The translations under genes and the position numbers were made by a program. The notes beneath the pieces were generated by a model. That model was not told the DNA's origin, ran no database searches, and saw nothing but the letters and a program-made list of their open reading frames with translations. Source: Vulcanimicrobium sp035943995 (lineage in GTDB: Bacteria; Vulcanimicrobiota; Vulcanimicrobiia; Vulcanimicrobiales; Vulcanimicrobiaceae). Taken from it: 64,000 nt of DNA. The stretch spans positions 1 through 64,000 of the forward strand of contig DASZBS010000021.1 of assembly GCA_035943995.1 (NCBI GenBank), given 5' to 3'. Of the stretch, positions 50,659 through 59,452 are shown one piece after another (positions within the stretch are counted from its first letter, which is position 1; each line of letters begins with the position of its first letter).

Positions 50659-51267
50659 ATGACGGCTCTCGTTACCGAGGCGCCTTTCGAAGCGTTTCTG
50701 GCGCCGGCACCGCTCATCGAGGTGGACGCGCCGGAGATCGGCGCCTTCGTCGAGGAGCGGCTCCGCGGCCTCTACGAAGCCGATGCCGCGCGTGAAGTCT
50801 TTCACTTCGTTCGGGACGAGGTATCGCACTCGTGGGACGTGCAGGGCCGCCGTGTCACCCGCTCCGCGCTCGACGTCCTGGCGTACCGCGAGGGGATCTG
50901 TTACGCGAAGAGCCACCTCGCGGCGGCTTTGCTGCGGCGAGCGGGCCTACCGGCGGGGATCTGCTATCAGCGCCTCACGCTGTTCGACGACGCTTCGGGC
51001 GGTTACGCGGTCCATGCGCTGAACACGGTGTACCTCGGCTCCCAGCAGCGCTGGATCCGTTTCGACGCGCGCGGCAACAAGCCGGGCGTGGACGCCCAGT
51101 TCTCGCTCGACGAGGAGCAGCTTGCGTTCGCGATCCGGCCCGAACACGGCGAGATCGACTATCTCCGCAACCACGCGGCGCCGCACGCGGCGATCGCGCG
51201 AACGCTCATCGAGAACGACGACGCGCTCGTGATGTACCGCGAGGGGCTGCCCGCTTTTCTGGAGTGA
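50659..51267 (+). CDS. Transglutaminase-like cysteine protein
   Basis: The 202-residue protein has the transglutaminase-like catalytic triad: Cys in YREGICYAKSHLAAALLR, His in GYAVHALNTVYL and Asp in IRFDARGNK. Bacterial members are mostly peptidases or of unknown role. There is no signal peptide, so it is cytoplasmic. ATG 50659 or GTG 50653 could start it. It diverges from the ligase gene at 50584 by 74 nt. Confidence 0.83.
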   Translation: MTALVTEAPFEAFLAPAPLIEVDAPEIGAFVEERLRGLYEADAAREVFHFVRDEVSHSWDVQGRRVTRSALDVLAYREGICYAKSHLAAALLRRAGLPAGICYQRLTLFDDASGGYAVHALNTVYLGSQQRWIRFDARGNKPGVDAQFSLDEEQLAFAIRPEHGEIDYLRNHAAPHAAIARTLIENDDALVMYREGLPAFLE

Positions 51268-51282
51268 TCCGGGTCGCGGCGA

Positions 51283-51313
51283 GGACCGCCGGCGCATCAG
51301 GCGCCGGCGGTCC
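51283..51313. terminator. Bidirectional terminator hairpin
   Basis: A 13-bp perfect stem (GGACCGCCGGCGC/GCGCCGGCGGTCC) with loop ATCAG sits between two convergent genes. It lacks a T tract but its stability and position suit transcript ends from both sides. Confidence 0.6.
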
Positions 51314-51320
51314 GCCGTCG

Positions 51321-51746
51321 TTACTGCGCCTGCGCCGGCGCCTTGCGCCGCGGGCGCTTCGCCACAGCGCGCTTGCCCTTTTTCGCGACGTCCCCGACCT
51401 TCGCCGCCACGGTCTCGACGACGGCCGCGCCGGCTTCGAACACGTCGCCGGCTTGTTTGAGCACCGCGCCCACTTTGCGCGCGCCGCGGGTCGCCTTCTT
51501 CACGGTCCCGGACGCTTTCTTGGCGGCACCCGTCGCCGCTTTGCGCGTCGCCCCCGCTGCTTTTTTCGCCCGTGTCGCGACCTTTTTCGCTCCTGCGGTC
51601 GCCTTTCCGACGACGCTCTTCTTGCGGGTGCTCTTCTTGGCACCGCCCTTCTTCGCGCCGCCGGTCTTCTTCGCACCGCCGCTTTTCTTCGCGCTGCTCT
51701 TGCGCGTGGTGCCGGCCTTCTTGCGGCCGGTCTTCGCTGCTGCCAT
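51321..51746 (-). CDS. Histone-H1-like Lys/Ala-rich protein
   Basis: The 141-residue, strongly basic protein is built from AKK and TRK-type repeats (KKSGGAKKTGGAKKGGAKKS; TRAKKAAGATRKAATGAAKK) with a small hydrophobic helix near the C-terminus (AGDVFEAGAAVVETVAAKVG). It resembles eukaryotic H1 tails and bacterial H1-like nucleoid proteins, so it probably compacts DNA or binds RNA. An AGGAGGGG Shine-Dalgarno lies upstream. A second H1-like tract is fused to the PHP protein at 17906. Confidence 0.8.
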   Translation of the reverse strand: MAAAKTGRKKAGTTRKSSAKKSGGAKKTGGAKKGGAKKSTRKKSVVGKATAGAKKVATRAKKAAGATRKAATGAAKKASGTVKKATRGARKVGAVLKQAGDVFEAGAAVVETVAAKVGDVAKKGKRAVAKRPRRKAPAQAQ

Positions 51747-51827
51747 CGTGTAGAACCCCTCCTGATCGTTTCGATCGGATCGATTGTCGAGAGACGTTCC
51801 CGCTGTGTCTTGCGCGCAAACAACGAA

Positions 51828-51854
51828 GCCCGCCGCGAGCGTGTCGCGACGGGC
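51828..51854 (-). terminator. Intrinsic terminator of the propeller lipoprotein operon
   Basis: An 11-bp stem with one mismatch (GCCCGCCGCGA/TCGCGACGGGC, loop GCGTG) precedes a T-rich stretch when read on the minus strand. It lies just after the stop of the lipoprotein gene ending at 51877. Confidence 0.65.
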
Positions 51855-51876
51855 CCCATGTTGTGTGCGGCAGCCG

Positions 51877-52389
51877 TTACTGGCGGCGTTTGCTGGTAAC
51901 GCTGCCGGTCGTCGTCGTCACGGTGACGCTCGCCGCGACGGTCTGACCGTTGGTGTCCTGCACCTTGATCTGACAGATGCCGGCCGCCACCGCCGTGATG
52001 GTGAACGTAACGGTCGGCCCCGTGCCCGACGCGGGTGCGAACGTCGCGATCCCGGCACACGACGGTGAGCCGTTCGACGCGGTTAGCGTGCCGGAATAGC
52101 CGTTCTCCGTGACGGTGAACGTACCGGTTTGACCGACCTTCGTCATCGAGACCGTGCTGCCGGCCGGGGCCGTGAGCGCGGCCGGCGGCGGCACCGGAGT
52201 GGCCGTCGGAACCGGTGTCGCGGTCGGCACCGCCGTGGGCAACGGCGTCGGAACGGAGACGTTCACGACCGGCGCCGGATTCGACGTGCTGCCTTCGGTA
52301 CAGCCGGTGATGAGGGCGGCGGCGAGCACGACGGCCAGGCCGAGGCCCGTACGCAAGGACACGCGAGATACCTCAATGAGCTGGCGCAT
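51877..52389 (-). CDS. Ig-like lipoprotein with Pro/Thr linker
   Basis: The 170-residue protein has a lipoprotein signal with lipobox LITGC, a PTPLPTAVPTATPVPTATPV linker and one beta-sandwich-like domain (MTKVGQTGTFTVTENGYSGT) containing two cysteines (PSCAGIA and GICQIKV) that may form a disulfide. It is a surface protein. Its ATG shares one base with the stop of the propeller gene (TGATG), so they are co-translated. Confidence 0.75.
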   Translation of the reverse strand: MRQLIEVSRVSLRTGLGLAVVLAAALITGCTEGSTSNPAPVVNVSVPTPLPTAVPTATPVPTATPVPPPAALTAPAGSTVSMTKVGQTGTFTVTENGYSGTLTASNGSPSCAGIATFAPASGTGPTVTFTITAVAAGICQIKVQDTNGQTVAASVTVTTTTGSVTSKRRQ

Positions 52390-54086
52390 CAGTACACCAG
52401 CTTTCCGATGCGGCCGGGGTTGAGTCCGGTGCCGGGTTCACAGAACCAGAGCGAGCCGTCGGGAGCGACCGCGATCCCTCTGAGACCGAGGCCCGTGACG
52501 GGCGAGGTATATTCGGTGACGGTTCCGCCGGTCGTGATGCGGCCGATTTTGTCCACGCCGTTCTCCGTGAACCACAGCGCACCGTCCTGGCCGACCACGA
52601 TGCCGACCGGATGCGAACTCGGGGTGAGCGTCGGGAATTCGCCCGTCACGGAGAACGAATTGGGTGACAGACGCCCGATTTTGTTGCCGCTGTCGCCGTT
52701 TTCGGTGAACCAGAGGTTGCCGTCGGGGCCGCGCACGATCGACTCCGGCACCGTGCCCGTCGTCAAGCTGATCTCGCTCTGCGCCGTGAACAAGTTCGCG
52801 ATGCGGCCGATCTTGTCGACTGCGGATTCGGTGTAGTAGAGGTTGTTGTCGGGCGCGGTTGCGATGCCGAATGGTCCGGAGTTGGCGGTCGGGATGCTCG
52901 TCTCGCCGGCGACACCCGAGGTGATTCCCTGGAAGCCGACGCGGCTGCTGCCGTTGGCGACGTACCAGATGTTGCCGTCGCCGCGGTCGACCAATCCCAG
53001 CGGATTATCGGGCGGCGGCGGCGCGAAGAGGGTGCTGAACTCGGTGAACGTGCCGCTCGTCGTCACCTTCGCGATCTTGCTCGTGCCGGGCGGCGGTGTC
53101 GTCGAGTACTCGGTGAACCACAAGTTGCCGTCGCTCGCGCCAATGATCATCTGCGGTTGCGCGTTCGCCGTCGGGACGGTGAACTCGGTGACGACGCCCG
53201 CGGGCGTGATCCGCGCCACCGCGCTGCCGGGGCTCTCGGTGAACCACATGTTGCCGTCGGAGCCTTGCGCAATCCACTGCGGACGGTTCGTCGCGACCGG
53301 GATCGAGAACTGGTAGAACGTCGGTGTCGGCGCGAACGTCGCCGCCGTGTTCGACACACCGGTCGCGCTGGCGACGATGGACGCGCTGCTCAGCGTGCCG
53401 CCGTTGTACGTCAGCGTGGCCGTCGTCCCGGGGTTCGGAATGAGGTTCGTCGAGAGCGAAAGGGTCCCGCTGTTCGCCGGATCGCTGATGCTCAGACGGA
53501 TCGGTACGCTGTAGTCGCCCGGACCGACGATCGTGTTGCCGTCGGCATCCTTGGCGGTGACGTTCACGTTGACCGTCGCCGGCACGCCGGCGTTCGGATT
53601 CGGATTGCTCAGCGAGATCGATGTCGTGACGACGACGCCGTTGAGGACCGCCGAGACCGCGTTCGCGGCACCGAGCACGACGGTCTGCGTCACCGACGCG
53701 CGGCTCAGGACGTTGCCCTGACCGTTCTGATCGTCGTACGTCTGGAACAGGAACGTGTCGGTGCCGACAGGGGCGTCGATCACGATCGTACTGGCCGGCG
53801 CGTTGAGATATTGCGGGGTGCCCCCGTTCACCGAGACTGACACGCTGCGCGCGGTCGCCGGAACGTAGCGCGGGCTGCGCCGCACGGCGGCCGTCCCCGT
53901 CCCCCAATGCATCGTGAACGTAACGCTCGCAGTGCCTTTATTCTGCTGGGCGCCAACTGGAGGCGTTGCGGACGTGCCGCCTCCGCCGCCCGAGCATCCG
54001 GCGGCGAGAATTGCGATGAAGACCGCGCCGATGAGACGCTGTCCTAGACGTGATGCTCGAGGACGGTGAAAGGGCAGAACGCCCAT
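52389..54086 (-). CDS. Streptogramin-lyase-like beta-propeller lipoprotein
   Basis: The 565-residue protein has a lipobox (ILAAGC), an N-terminal Ig-like region of about 200 residues and a C-terminal seven-bladed Vgb-type propeller with repeated WFTE and IGRI motifs (GSDGNMWFTES; GPDGNLWFTENG; GQDGALWFTENG). The role is unknown; lyase activity is not implied. ATG 54086 with GGAGAGG upstream is preferred to the longer ATG 54143. Unlike the propeller at 46776 its GC matches the genome. Confidence 0.85.
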   Translation of the reverse strand: MGVLPFHRPRASRLGQRLIGAVFIAILAAGCSGGGGGTSATPPVGAQQNKGTASVTFTMHWGTGTAAVRRSPRYVPATARSVSVSVNGGTPQYLNAPASTIVIDAPVGTDTFLFQTYDDQNGQGNVLSRASVTQTVVLGAANAVSAVLNGVVVTTSISLSNPNPNAGVPATVNVNVTAKDADGNTIVGPGDYSVPIRLSISDPANSGTLSLSTNLIPNPGTTATLTYNGGTLSSASIVASATGVSNTAATFAPTPTFYQFSIPVATNRPQWIAQGSDGNMWFTESPGSAVARITPAGVVTEFTVPTANAQPQMIIGASDGNLWFTEYSTTPPPGTSKIAKVTTSGTFTEFSTLFAPPPPDNPLGLVDRGDGNIWYVANGSSRVGFQGITSGVAGETSIPTANSGPFGIATAPDNNLYYTESAVDKIGRIANLFTAQSEISLTTGTVPESIVRGPDGNLWFTENGDSGNKIGRLSPNSFSVTGEFPTLTPSSHPVGIVVGQDGALWFTENGVDKIGRITTGGTVTEYTSPVTGLGLRGIAVAPDGSLWFCEPGTGLNPGRIGKLVY

Positions 54087-54154
54087 ACGCGAACCTCTCC
54101 AAAAAATTGCGTGCGAAGGTCGTGCGGACCACCCGTGATGCACGGCGAGCGAGG

Positions 54155-54275
54155 CGTCGTCCGAAGAGCCCGGACGACGGTCGCTCTACCACATTAGTGT
54201 ACGGAGTGAGCTGTTTCCTGGTAGAACGGCTCACAGGTACACCCTGCTTGAGTAGCTCAGCAACCGTGCTTTTTA
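54155..54275. promoter_or_regulatory. Structured divergent leader region
   Basis: Three hairpins fall in the 277-nt gap between the propeller operon and the dehydrogenase operon. They are a 9-bp perfect stem CGTCGTCCG/CGGACGACG (54155-54179), and a compound hairpin GTGTAC/GTACAC with GTGAGC(T)GTT/AAC(G)GCTCAC inside it (54197-54242). A TGCTTGAG/CTCAGCA stem near 54245-54262 is followed by GTGCTTTTT. On the plus strand the last two resemble an attenuator and terminator before the dehydrogenase genes. The signal sensed, if any, is unknown. Confidence 0.45.
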
Positions 54276-54363
54276 ACCGACGCCTCATCTTCCGCAGGAG
54301 TCCCCGCGACCGGCGCGCGAGTATCCGCGGTTCTCACTTTACAGGTCCCAGGGGATCGACTCG

Positions 54364-55401
54364 ATGGCGAAAACGACGGCCGCGCACGGGCGCGAGCTCG
54401 ACCGTGCCGGTCTGAGCGACGAACAGCTCGTCGCGATGCTCCGCAACATGCTGCTCCAGCGCCAGCTCGACAACCGCGGCTTTCAGCTGAACCGCCAGGG
54501 CAAGATCCCGTTCGCGCTGGGCTCCGAAGGGCACGAGGCGGTCCAAGGCGGGGCCGCGATGGCGTTCAAGCGCGGGCGGGACGTGCTGGTCCCCTACTAT
54601 CGCGACCTCGGGCTGGCGCTGGGCGTCGGGATGACCCCGTTCGAGATCCTCTCGTCGCTGTTCGCACGGCAGACGGACCGCTCGATGGGGCGCCAGTTTC
54701 CGAACCACTACACGAACCACGATCTGGGCGTGCTGTCCATCTCGTCGATCATCGCGGGGCATTGCACGCACGCCGTCGGCGTCGCGGCGGCCTTCAAGTA
54801 CCGCGCGGAGCCGGGGCGCGCCGTGATCTGCAGCAACGGTGAAGGTGCGACGTCGCAAGGCGAGTGGCACGAGTCGGTCAACTACGCGGCCGTCCACTGC
54901 CTCCCGATCGTGTTCCTCGTGCAGAACAACGAATGGGCGATCTCGACGCCGCAAGACCGCCAGATGAAGGTCGCCAACGTCGCCGACAAAGCGCCGGGTT
55001 ACGGCCTGCCGGGCGTCGTGTGCGACGGCTTCAGCCCGATCGCCACGTACAAGTCGATGCACGAAGCGCTCGAGCGCGCGCGCGGCGGCGGCGGCCCGAC
55101 GATCGTCGAGGCGAAGTGCTATCGCTTTCTGTCGCACTCGACGGATGACGACGACCGCACCTACCGTTCGCGCGAGATCATCGAAGAACGCCGCAAGCTC
55201 GATCCGGTACCGCGCTTCGAACAGGTGCTCATCGAAGCCGGCGTCATCGACGAAGCGCGCGCCAAGACGCTCAAGCAGGACGTGCTGCGCGAGACCAACG
55301 AGGCCACCGACTCCGCCGAAGCGCAGCCGTATCCGACGCCCGAGTCGCTTTACACCAACGTCGTCGCGGGCGATTATCGCCCGTGGCAGGAGTTCGCGTG
55401 A
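54364..55401 (+). CDS. 2-oxoacid dehydrogenase E1 alpha subunit
   Basis: The 345-residue thiamin diphosphate subunit decarboxylates a 2-oxoacid. Motifs: LGSEGHEAVQGGAAMA, PYYRDLGLALGVGMTP, and the cofactor region NGEGATSQGEWHESVNYAAV followed by VQNNEWAIST. The alpha/beta split and neighbours fit a branched-chain 2-oxoacid dehydrogenase, but pyruvate cannot be excluded. It is the first gene of a three-gene operon with overlapping ends (TGATG junctions). Confidence 0.92.
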   Translation: MAKTTAAHGRELDRAGLSDEQLVAMLRNMLLQRQLDNRGFQLNRQGKIPFALGSEGHEAVQGGAAMAFKRGRDVLVPYYRDLGLALGVGMTPFEILSSLFARQTDRSMGRQFPNHYTNHDLGVLSISSIIAGHCTHAVGVAAAFKYRAEPGRAVICSNGEGATSQGEWHESVNYAAVHCLPIVFLVQNNEWAISTPQDRQMKVANVADKAPGYGLPGVVCDGFSPIATYKSMHEALERARGGGGPTIVEAKCYRFLSHSTDDDDRTYRSREIIEERRKLDPVPRFEQVLIEAGVIDEARAKTLKQDVLRETNEATDSAEAQPYPTPESLYTNVVAGDYRPWQEFA

Positions 55402-56411
55402 TGACCGCCACCGCGCAGCAGCAAGCCGGCGTGACGATGACCAACGTCGAGGCCGTGCGCACCACGCTGCACGACGCGCTCGTGCGCGACGACCGCGTGC
55501 TCATCATGGGCGAGGACGTCGGCGCGCGCGGCAACGTCTTCCTGATCACCAAAGGATTTCTCGAAGAGTTCGGCGAGCAGCGCATCATCGACACGCCGCT
55601 CGCGGAGGCGTCGATCGTCGGCGTCGCGATCGGGATGGCGATGGAAGGGCTGCGGCCGATCGCGGAGATCCAGTTCGCGGACTTCATCTATCCCGCGTTC
55701 AACCAGATCGTCGGCGAAGCGGCGAAAACCCGCTATCGCAGCAACGGCGACTACACGTGCCCGCTCGTCATCCGCACGCCGTACGGCGGCGGCGTGCGCG
55801 GCGCGCTCTCGCACTCCGTGTCGATCGAGGCGCTATTCTACCACGTGCCCGGGCTGACGATCCTCGCACCGTCGACGCCGGCCGACATCAAAGGTCTGCT
55901 CAACGCTGCGATCGAGTACCCCGACCCGGTGCTGTTCCTCGAGCACAAGAAGACGTACCGCAGCGTCAAGGGTGAGGTCCCCGGCGGTTACTACACGATC
56001 CCGATCGGCAAGGCCGACGTGAAGAAGGCCGGCACGCAGGTCACCGTCGTGAGCTACGGCTACAACATGCACCAAGCGCTCGACGCGGCGAACCGGCTCG
56101 AAGGCGAGGGCGTCTCGGTCGAAGTCGTCGACCTGCGCTCGATCCGCCCGATGGACAAGGGCACGATCCTCGCGTCCGTGCGCAAGACGCGCAAGCTGCT
56201 GATCATCCACGAGGACAACAAGTTCGGCGGGATCGGCGCGGAGATCAGCGCGATGGTCGCCGAAGAAGCGTTCTTCGAATTGGACGCGCCGATCCGCCGC
56301 CTCGCGGGGCCGGACGTCCCGGCGATGGGCTACGCGCTGCCGCTCGAGGAAGAGTTCATGACCTCGACCGAGGAGATGGTCGAAGCGATGAGAGAGCTGG
56401 CCAAGTTCTGA
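55401..56411 (+). CDS. 2-oxoacid dehydrogenase E1 beta subunit
   Basis: The 336-residue partner of E1 alpha has RVLIMGEDVGARGNVF, IIDTPLAEASIVGVAIGMAM, EIQFADFIYPAFNQIV, RTPYGGGVRGALSHSVSIEA and VVDLRSIRPMDKGTI, all diagnostic of TPP-dependent E1 beta chains. The ATG at 55401 overlaps the E1 alpha stop by one base; a longer frame start at 55383 is inside the upstream gene. Confidence 0.94.
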   Translation: MTATAQQQAGVTMTNVEAVRTTLHDALVRDDRVLIMGEDVGARGNVFLITKGFLEEFGEQRIIDTPLAEASIVGVAIGMAMEGLRPIAEIQFADFIYPAFNQIVGEAAKTRYRSNGDYTCPLVIRTPYGGGVRGALSHSVSIEALFYHVPGLTILAPSTPADIKGLLNAAIEYPDPVLFLEHKKTYRSVKGEVPGGYYTIPIGKADVKKAGTQVTVVSYGYNMHQALDAANRLEGEGVSVEVVDLRSIRPMDKGTILASVRKTRKLLIIHEDNKFGGIGAEISAMVAEEAFFELDAPIRRLAGPDVPAMGYALPLEEEFMTSTEEMVEAMRELAKF

Positions 56412-57850
56412 TGGCGACCACGATCACGATGCCGCAGCTGGGCGAGACGGTCACCGAAGGCACCGTCGCGCAGTGGCTCAAGAAACCCGGCGACAGCGTC
56501 GAGAAATACGAAGCGTTCGTCGAGGTGTCGACCGACAAGGTCAACGCCGAAGTTCCGTCGCCGGTCACCGGCGTCATCCGCGAGCTCATCGTGAAGGAAG
56601 GCGAGACCGTACCGACCGGCGCGCCGATCGCGATCATCGACGACGTGGCGGCGGAGACGACGCCCACGCCCAACGGCAGCGCGTCGCCAAGCGAGCAAGT
56701 CGCGGCGAACACGAACGCGGAAGCAAACCATCAGGCGAGCGACGAGCCTGTCCCCGGCGGCAACGTCGGCTTGAGCGGCCCGACGTTCAGCGCGCCGAGC
56801 AACGGCTCGTCCGGCGCCGCGCCCGTCGAAAAGATCATCACGCACGACGGCGCGTCGTCGCCGCAGAAGATCCTCACCGACAACGGCATGCTGCTCGGAA
56901 ACGGCGTGCGCACGTCGCCGGCGGTGCGGCGTCTCGCACGCGAGCACAGGATCGATCTCAACCGCGTGCAAGGCACGGGCAACAACGGCCGCATCACCGC
57001 GAACGACATCATCGCGGCGGCGAAAGCCGGTCCGAGCGCAGGTGTTGCGGCAACGATAACCGCCGACAACGCCGAGTATGTAGCGCCTGCCGCATCGGCG
57101 GCGGCGCCGCCGAAGGCGCCCGGTACCGCGAAGCCGTCGTATGCCGGCGCGCAACCGGGCGACCTCATCCCGCTCACGCAGGCGCGCAAGATCATCGCGC
57201 AGCGGATGGTCGAGTCGAAGCACACCGCACCGCACGCGTGGACGATGACCGAAGTCGACGTCACCAACGTGTGGAAGTGGCGCGTGCGCGAGAAGGACGC
57301 GTTCGAGAAGGCGTACGGCGTGAAGCTCACGCTGCTGCCGTTCTTCGTGCGCGCGGCGGTCGAGGCGCTGGCGGCGTTCCCGCTGATGAACGCATCGTTC
57401 ACCGACGAGGGCATCCGCGTGCACCGCGACGTCAACGTCGGGCTCGCGATCGCGGCGGGCGGCAACCTCGTCGTACCGGTGATCCGCCACGCCGACCAGC
57501 TTTCGATCAAGGGGATCGCGCTGGCGGCGGGCGAGCTGATCGACAAGGCGCGCCGCAACCGGCTGGGCGCGGACGATCTCGCCGGCGGCACCTTCACCGT
57601 GAACAACACGGGCGCGAACGGCTCGATCCTGTCGGCGCCGATCTTGGTTCCCGGCCAGACGGGGATCGTGACGACCGAAGCGGTGGTGAAACGGCCGGTC
57701 GTTCGCGACGACGATTCGATCGCGATCCGCTCGATGATGAACGTGTGCATGTCGCTGGACCATCGAGTGGTCGACGGAGCCGTCGCGAGCGGTTTCTTGA
57801 GCGATCTCAAGAAGCGGCTCGAAGCGATGGGGCCAACGGGATCGCTGTAG
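56411..57850 (+). CDS. 2-oxoacid dehydrogenase E2 (lipoamide acyltransferase)
   Basis: The 479-residue E2 core has a lipoyl domain (lipoyl Lys43 in EVSTDKVNAEV), a Pro/Ala linker, an E3/E1-binding domain (TSPAVRRLAREHRIDLNRVQ) and the catalytic domain with SLDHRVVDG near the end. It transfers the acyl group to CoA. It overlaps E1 beta by one base. No E3 (dihydrolipoamide dehydrogenase) gene is in the window. Confidence 0.94.
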   Translation: MATTITMPQLGETVTEGTVAQWLKKPGDSVEKYEAFVEVSTDKVNAEVPSPVTGVIRELIVKEGETVPTGAPIAIIDDVAAETTPTPNGSASPSEQVAANTNAEANHQASDEPVPGGNVGLSGPTFSAPSNGSSGAAPVEKIITHDGASSPQKILTDNGMLLGNGVRTSPAVRRLAREHRIDLNRVQGTGNNGRITANDIIAAAKAGPSAGVAATITADNAEYVAPAASAAAPPKAPGTAKPSYAGAQPGDLIPLTQARKIIAQRMVESKHTAPHAWTMTEVDVTNVWKWRVREKDAFEKAYGVKLTLLPFFVRAAVEALAAFPLMNASFTDEGIRVHRDVNVGLAIAAGGNLVVPVIRHADQLSIKGIALAAGELIDKARRNRLGADDLAGGTFTVNNTGANGSILSAPILVPGQTGIVTTEAVVKRPVVRDDDSIAIRSMMNVCMSLDHRVVDGAVASGFLSDLKKRLEAMGPTGSL

Positions 57851-59439
57851 TGGATTCGGCCTGCGGCCGAACCCTTCGCGTTTGGGCTTCGCCCAAGCCG
57901 CCCACGGCCGCAGGCATCATCGCAGCTCTCCTCGCCGCGTTCGTCTTCACCGCCGCCCCCGTTCTCGCGGCGATCGACGACGAGCCGAGCGGACTGATCC
58001 CGTCGAGCGCAACGCTCGCCCGGGTTCGCGCGCTCTACGACCGCTCGCGGCGCGACCACACCCGCAACGTGACGATCCTCGAAGAGTGGCGGCTGTTTCA
58101 AGACGGCACGGTCGGCTCGTACAAAGTGAACCGGTTCGGCAAGGACGTGCGCGAGACGACGACGCTCGGCCCGCTTACGTACGAGCGCGGCGTGTACCGC
58201 GGCGTGCACTGGGAGCAGAACCGCAACGGGATCACGTTCACGTTCGCCGGCGTGCACGATCAGCGCGACGCGATCAGCGACCGCGCCTTTCGCGATCCCG
58301 CCGAGGACCGCACCGTCCGCGTGATCGGCGACTCGCTCGCGCTCAACGCGTACGTCGTCGAGATCAGCCCGCCCGCCGGACGGCACGAATGGTTGTACGT
58401 CGACAAGCGCAGCGGCAACATCACGCGGCGCGAGTACGTCGAGCGGCGCCGCCGGTACACGAGCACCTACGACGACTATCGTCCCGTCGAGGGCGTCCCC
58501 GAACCGTCGCGCGTGCGCACGACGGACTCGCTCGGCAACGAGCGCGAGCAGATCCTGGCGAGCCGCACGCTGGACACGACGCCGGACCTCAAGGACGTCG
58601 ACATGCCGGCCACACGCCACGTGGTGGAGTTTCCCGCGCGCGAGACCACGGTGCGGCTGCCGGTGCGGTTCGTCAACGGGCTCGCGGTCGTGCGCGTGAT
58701 CGTCGGCCACGGCGCGTACGACTTCTTGCTCGATACGGGCGCGGCGGGGATCGTGGTGGATCCGTTCGTCGTCGAGCAGCAGAGCCTCGAATCGTACGGC
58801 AAGCGCGTCGGCTCCACGCTGGGAACGTTTCCGGAGACGACGACGATCGTGCCGCAGATGACGATCGGCGGCCTGCGGATGCGCAACGTCGTGTCGCGCG
58901 TCGTGACGGTTCCGTTCCACCTCGACAACCACACGCGCCTGGGCGGGCTGCTGGGTTTCGACTTCTTCGCCGATGCGGTCGTGCACCTCGACCTGCACAA
59001 GAATCTCGTGGAGGCGACCTCGCCCGACCGCTTCCACGCGCCGGCCGACACGAGCACCGTCGCGCTCGGCCTCGACGACAAGACGCCCGCCGTGCACGTG
59101 CGCGCGGGCAACGCGAACGGCCGCGTCGTGCTCGACACCGGCGCGAACCGCACGGTGTTCGAGACGCTCTTCGCGGAGCGCGGCGACTTCACGCCGGACC
59201 GCGTCGCGAGCACCATGCACGTGCGCGGGATGGGCGGCTTCGCGAACGCGGAGACGACCCGCGTGCCGACGTTCGAGCTCGGCGGGATCTGGACGCGCGA
59301 CGCGACCGCGGACGTCTCCAACGCCGACCTCGGTACCGAAGACGTCGACGGCATCGTCGGCACGGACTTGCTGCGCTCGTACGAGCTGTGGTTCGACTAC
59401 CGCGGCAACGCGGTGCACCTGCGCCGCACGAAGCGCTAG
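57850..59439 (+). CDS. Secreted tandem retropepsin-like aspartyl protease
   Basis: The 529-residue protein has a signal peptide (AGIIAALLAAFVFTAAPVLA), an N-terminal DUF-like region of about 260 residues, then two clan AA aspartyl protease lobes: LLDTGAAG with D295 and VLDTGANR with D429. Two lobes in one chain could form the active site without dimerising. The GTG at 57850 overlaps the E2 stop and is the only standard start before the signal peptide; a short hairpin (57882-57896) lies just inside the frame. Its link to the dehydrogenase operon is unexplained. Confidence 0.78.
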   Translation: MDSACGRTLRVWASPKPPTAAGIIAALLAAFVFTAAPVLAAIDDEPSGLIPSSATLARVRALYDRSRRDHTRNVTILEEWRLFQDGTVGSYKVNRFGKDVRETTTLGPLTYERGVYRGVHWEQNRNGITFTFAGVHDQRDAISDRAFRDPAEDRTVRVIGDSLALNAYVVEISPPAGRHEWLYVDKRSGNITRREYVERRRRYTSTYDDYRPVEGVPEPSRVRTTDSLGNEREQILASRTLDTTPDLKDVDMPATRHVVEFPARETTVRLPVRFVNGLAVVRVIVGHGAYDFLLDTGAAGIVVDPFVVEQQSLESYGKRVGSTLGTFPETTTIVPQMTIGGLRMRNVVSRVVTVPFHLDNHTRLGGLLGFDFFADAVVHLDLHKNLVEATSPDRFHAPADTSTVALGLDDKTPAVHVRAGNANGRVVLDTGANRTVFETLFAERGDFTPDRVASTMHVRGMGGFANAETTRVPTFELGGIWTRDATADVSNADLGTEDVDGIVGTDLLRSYELWFDYRGNAVHLRRTKR

Positions 59440-59452
59440 CCGGCGCCGGCGG

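Noticed and set aside
54242..54268. tRNA-like stretch containing TAGCTCAGC
   Set aside because: It resembles a tRNA D-arm but no acceptor stem, anticodon arm or T-loop can be paired around it.
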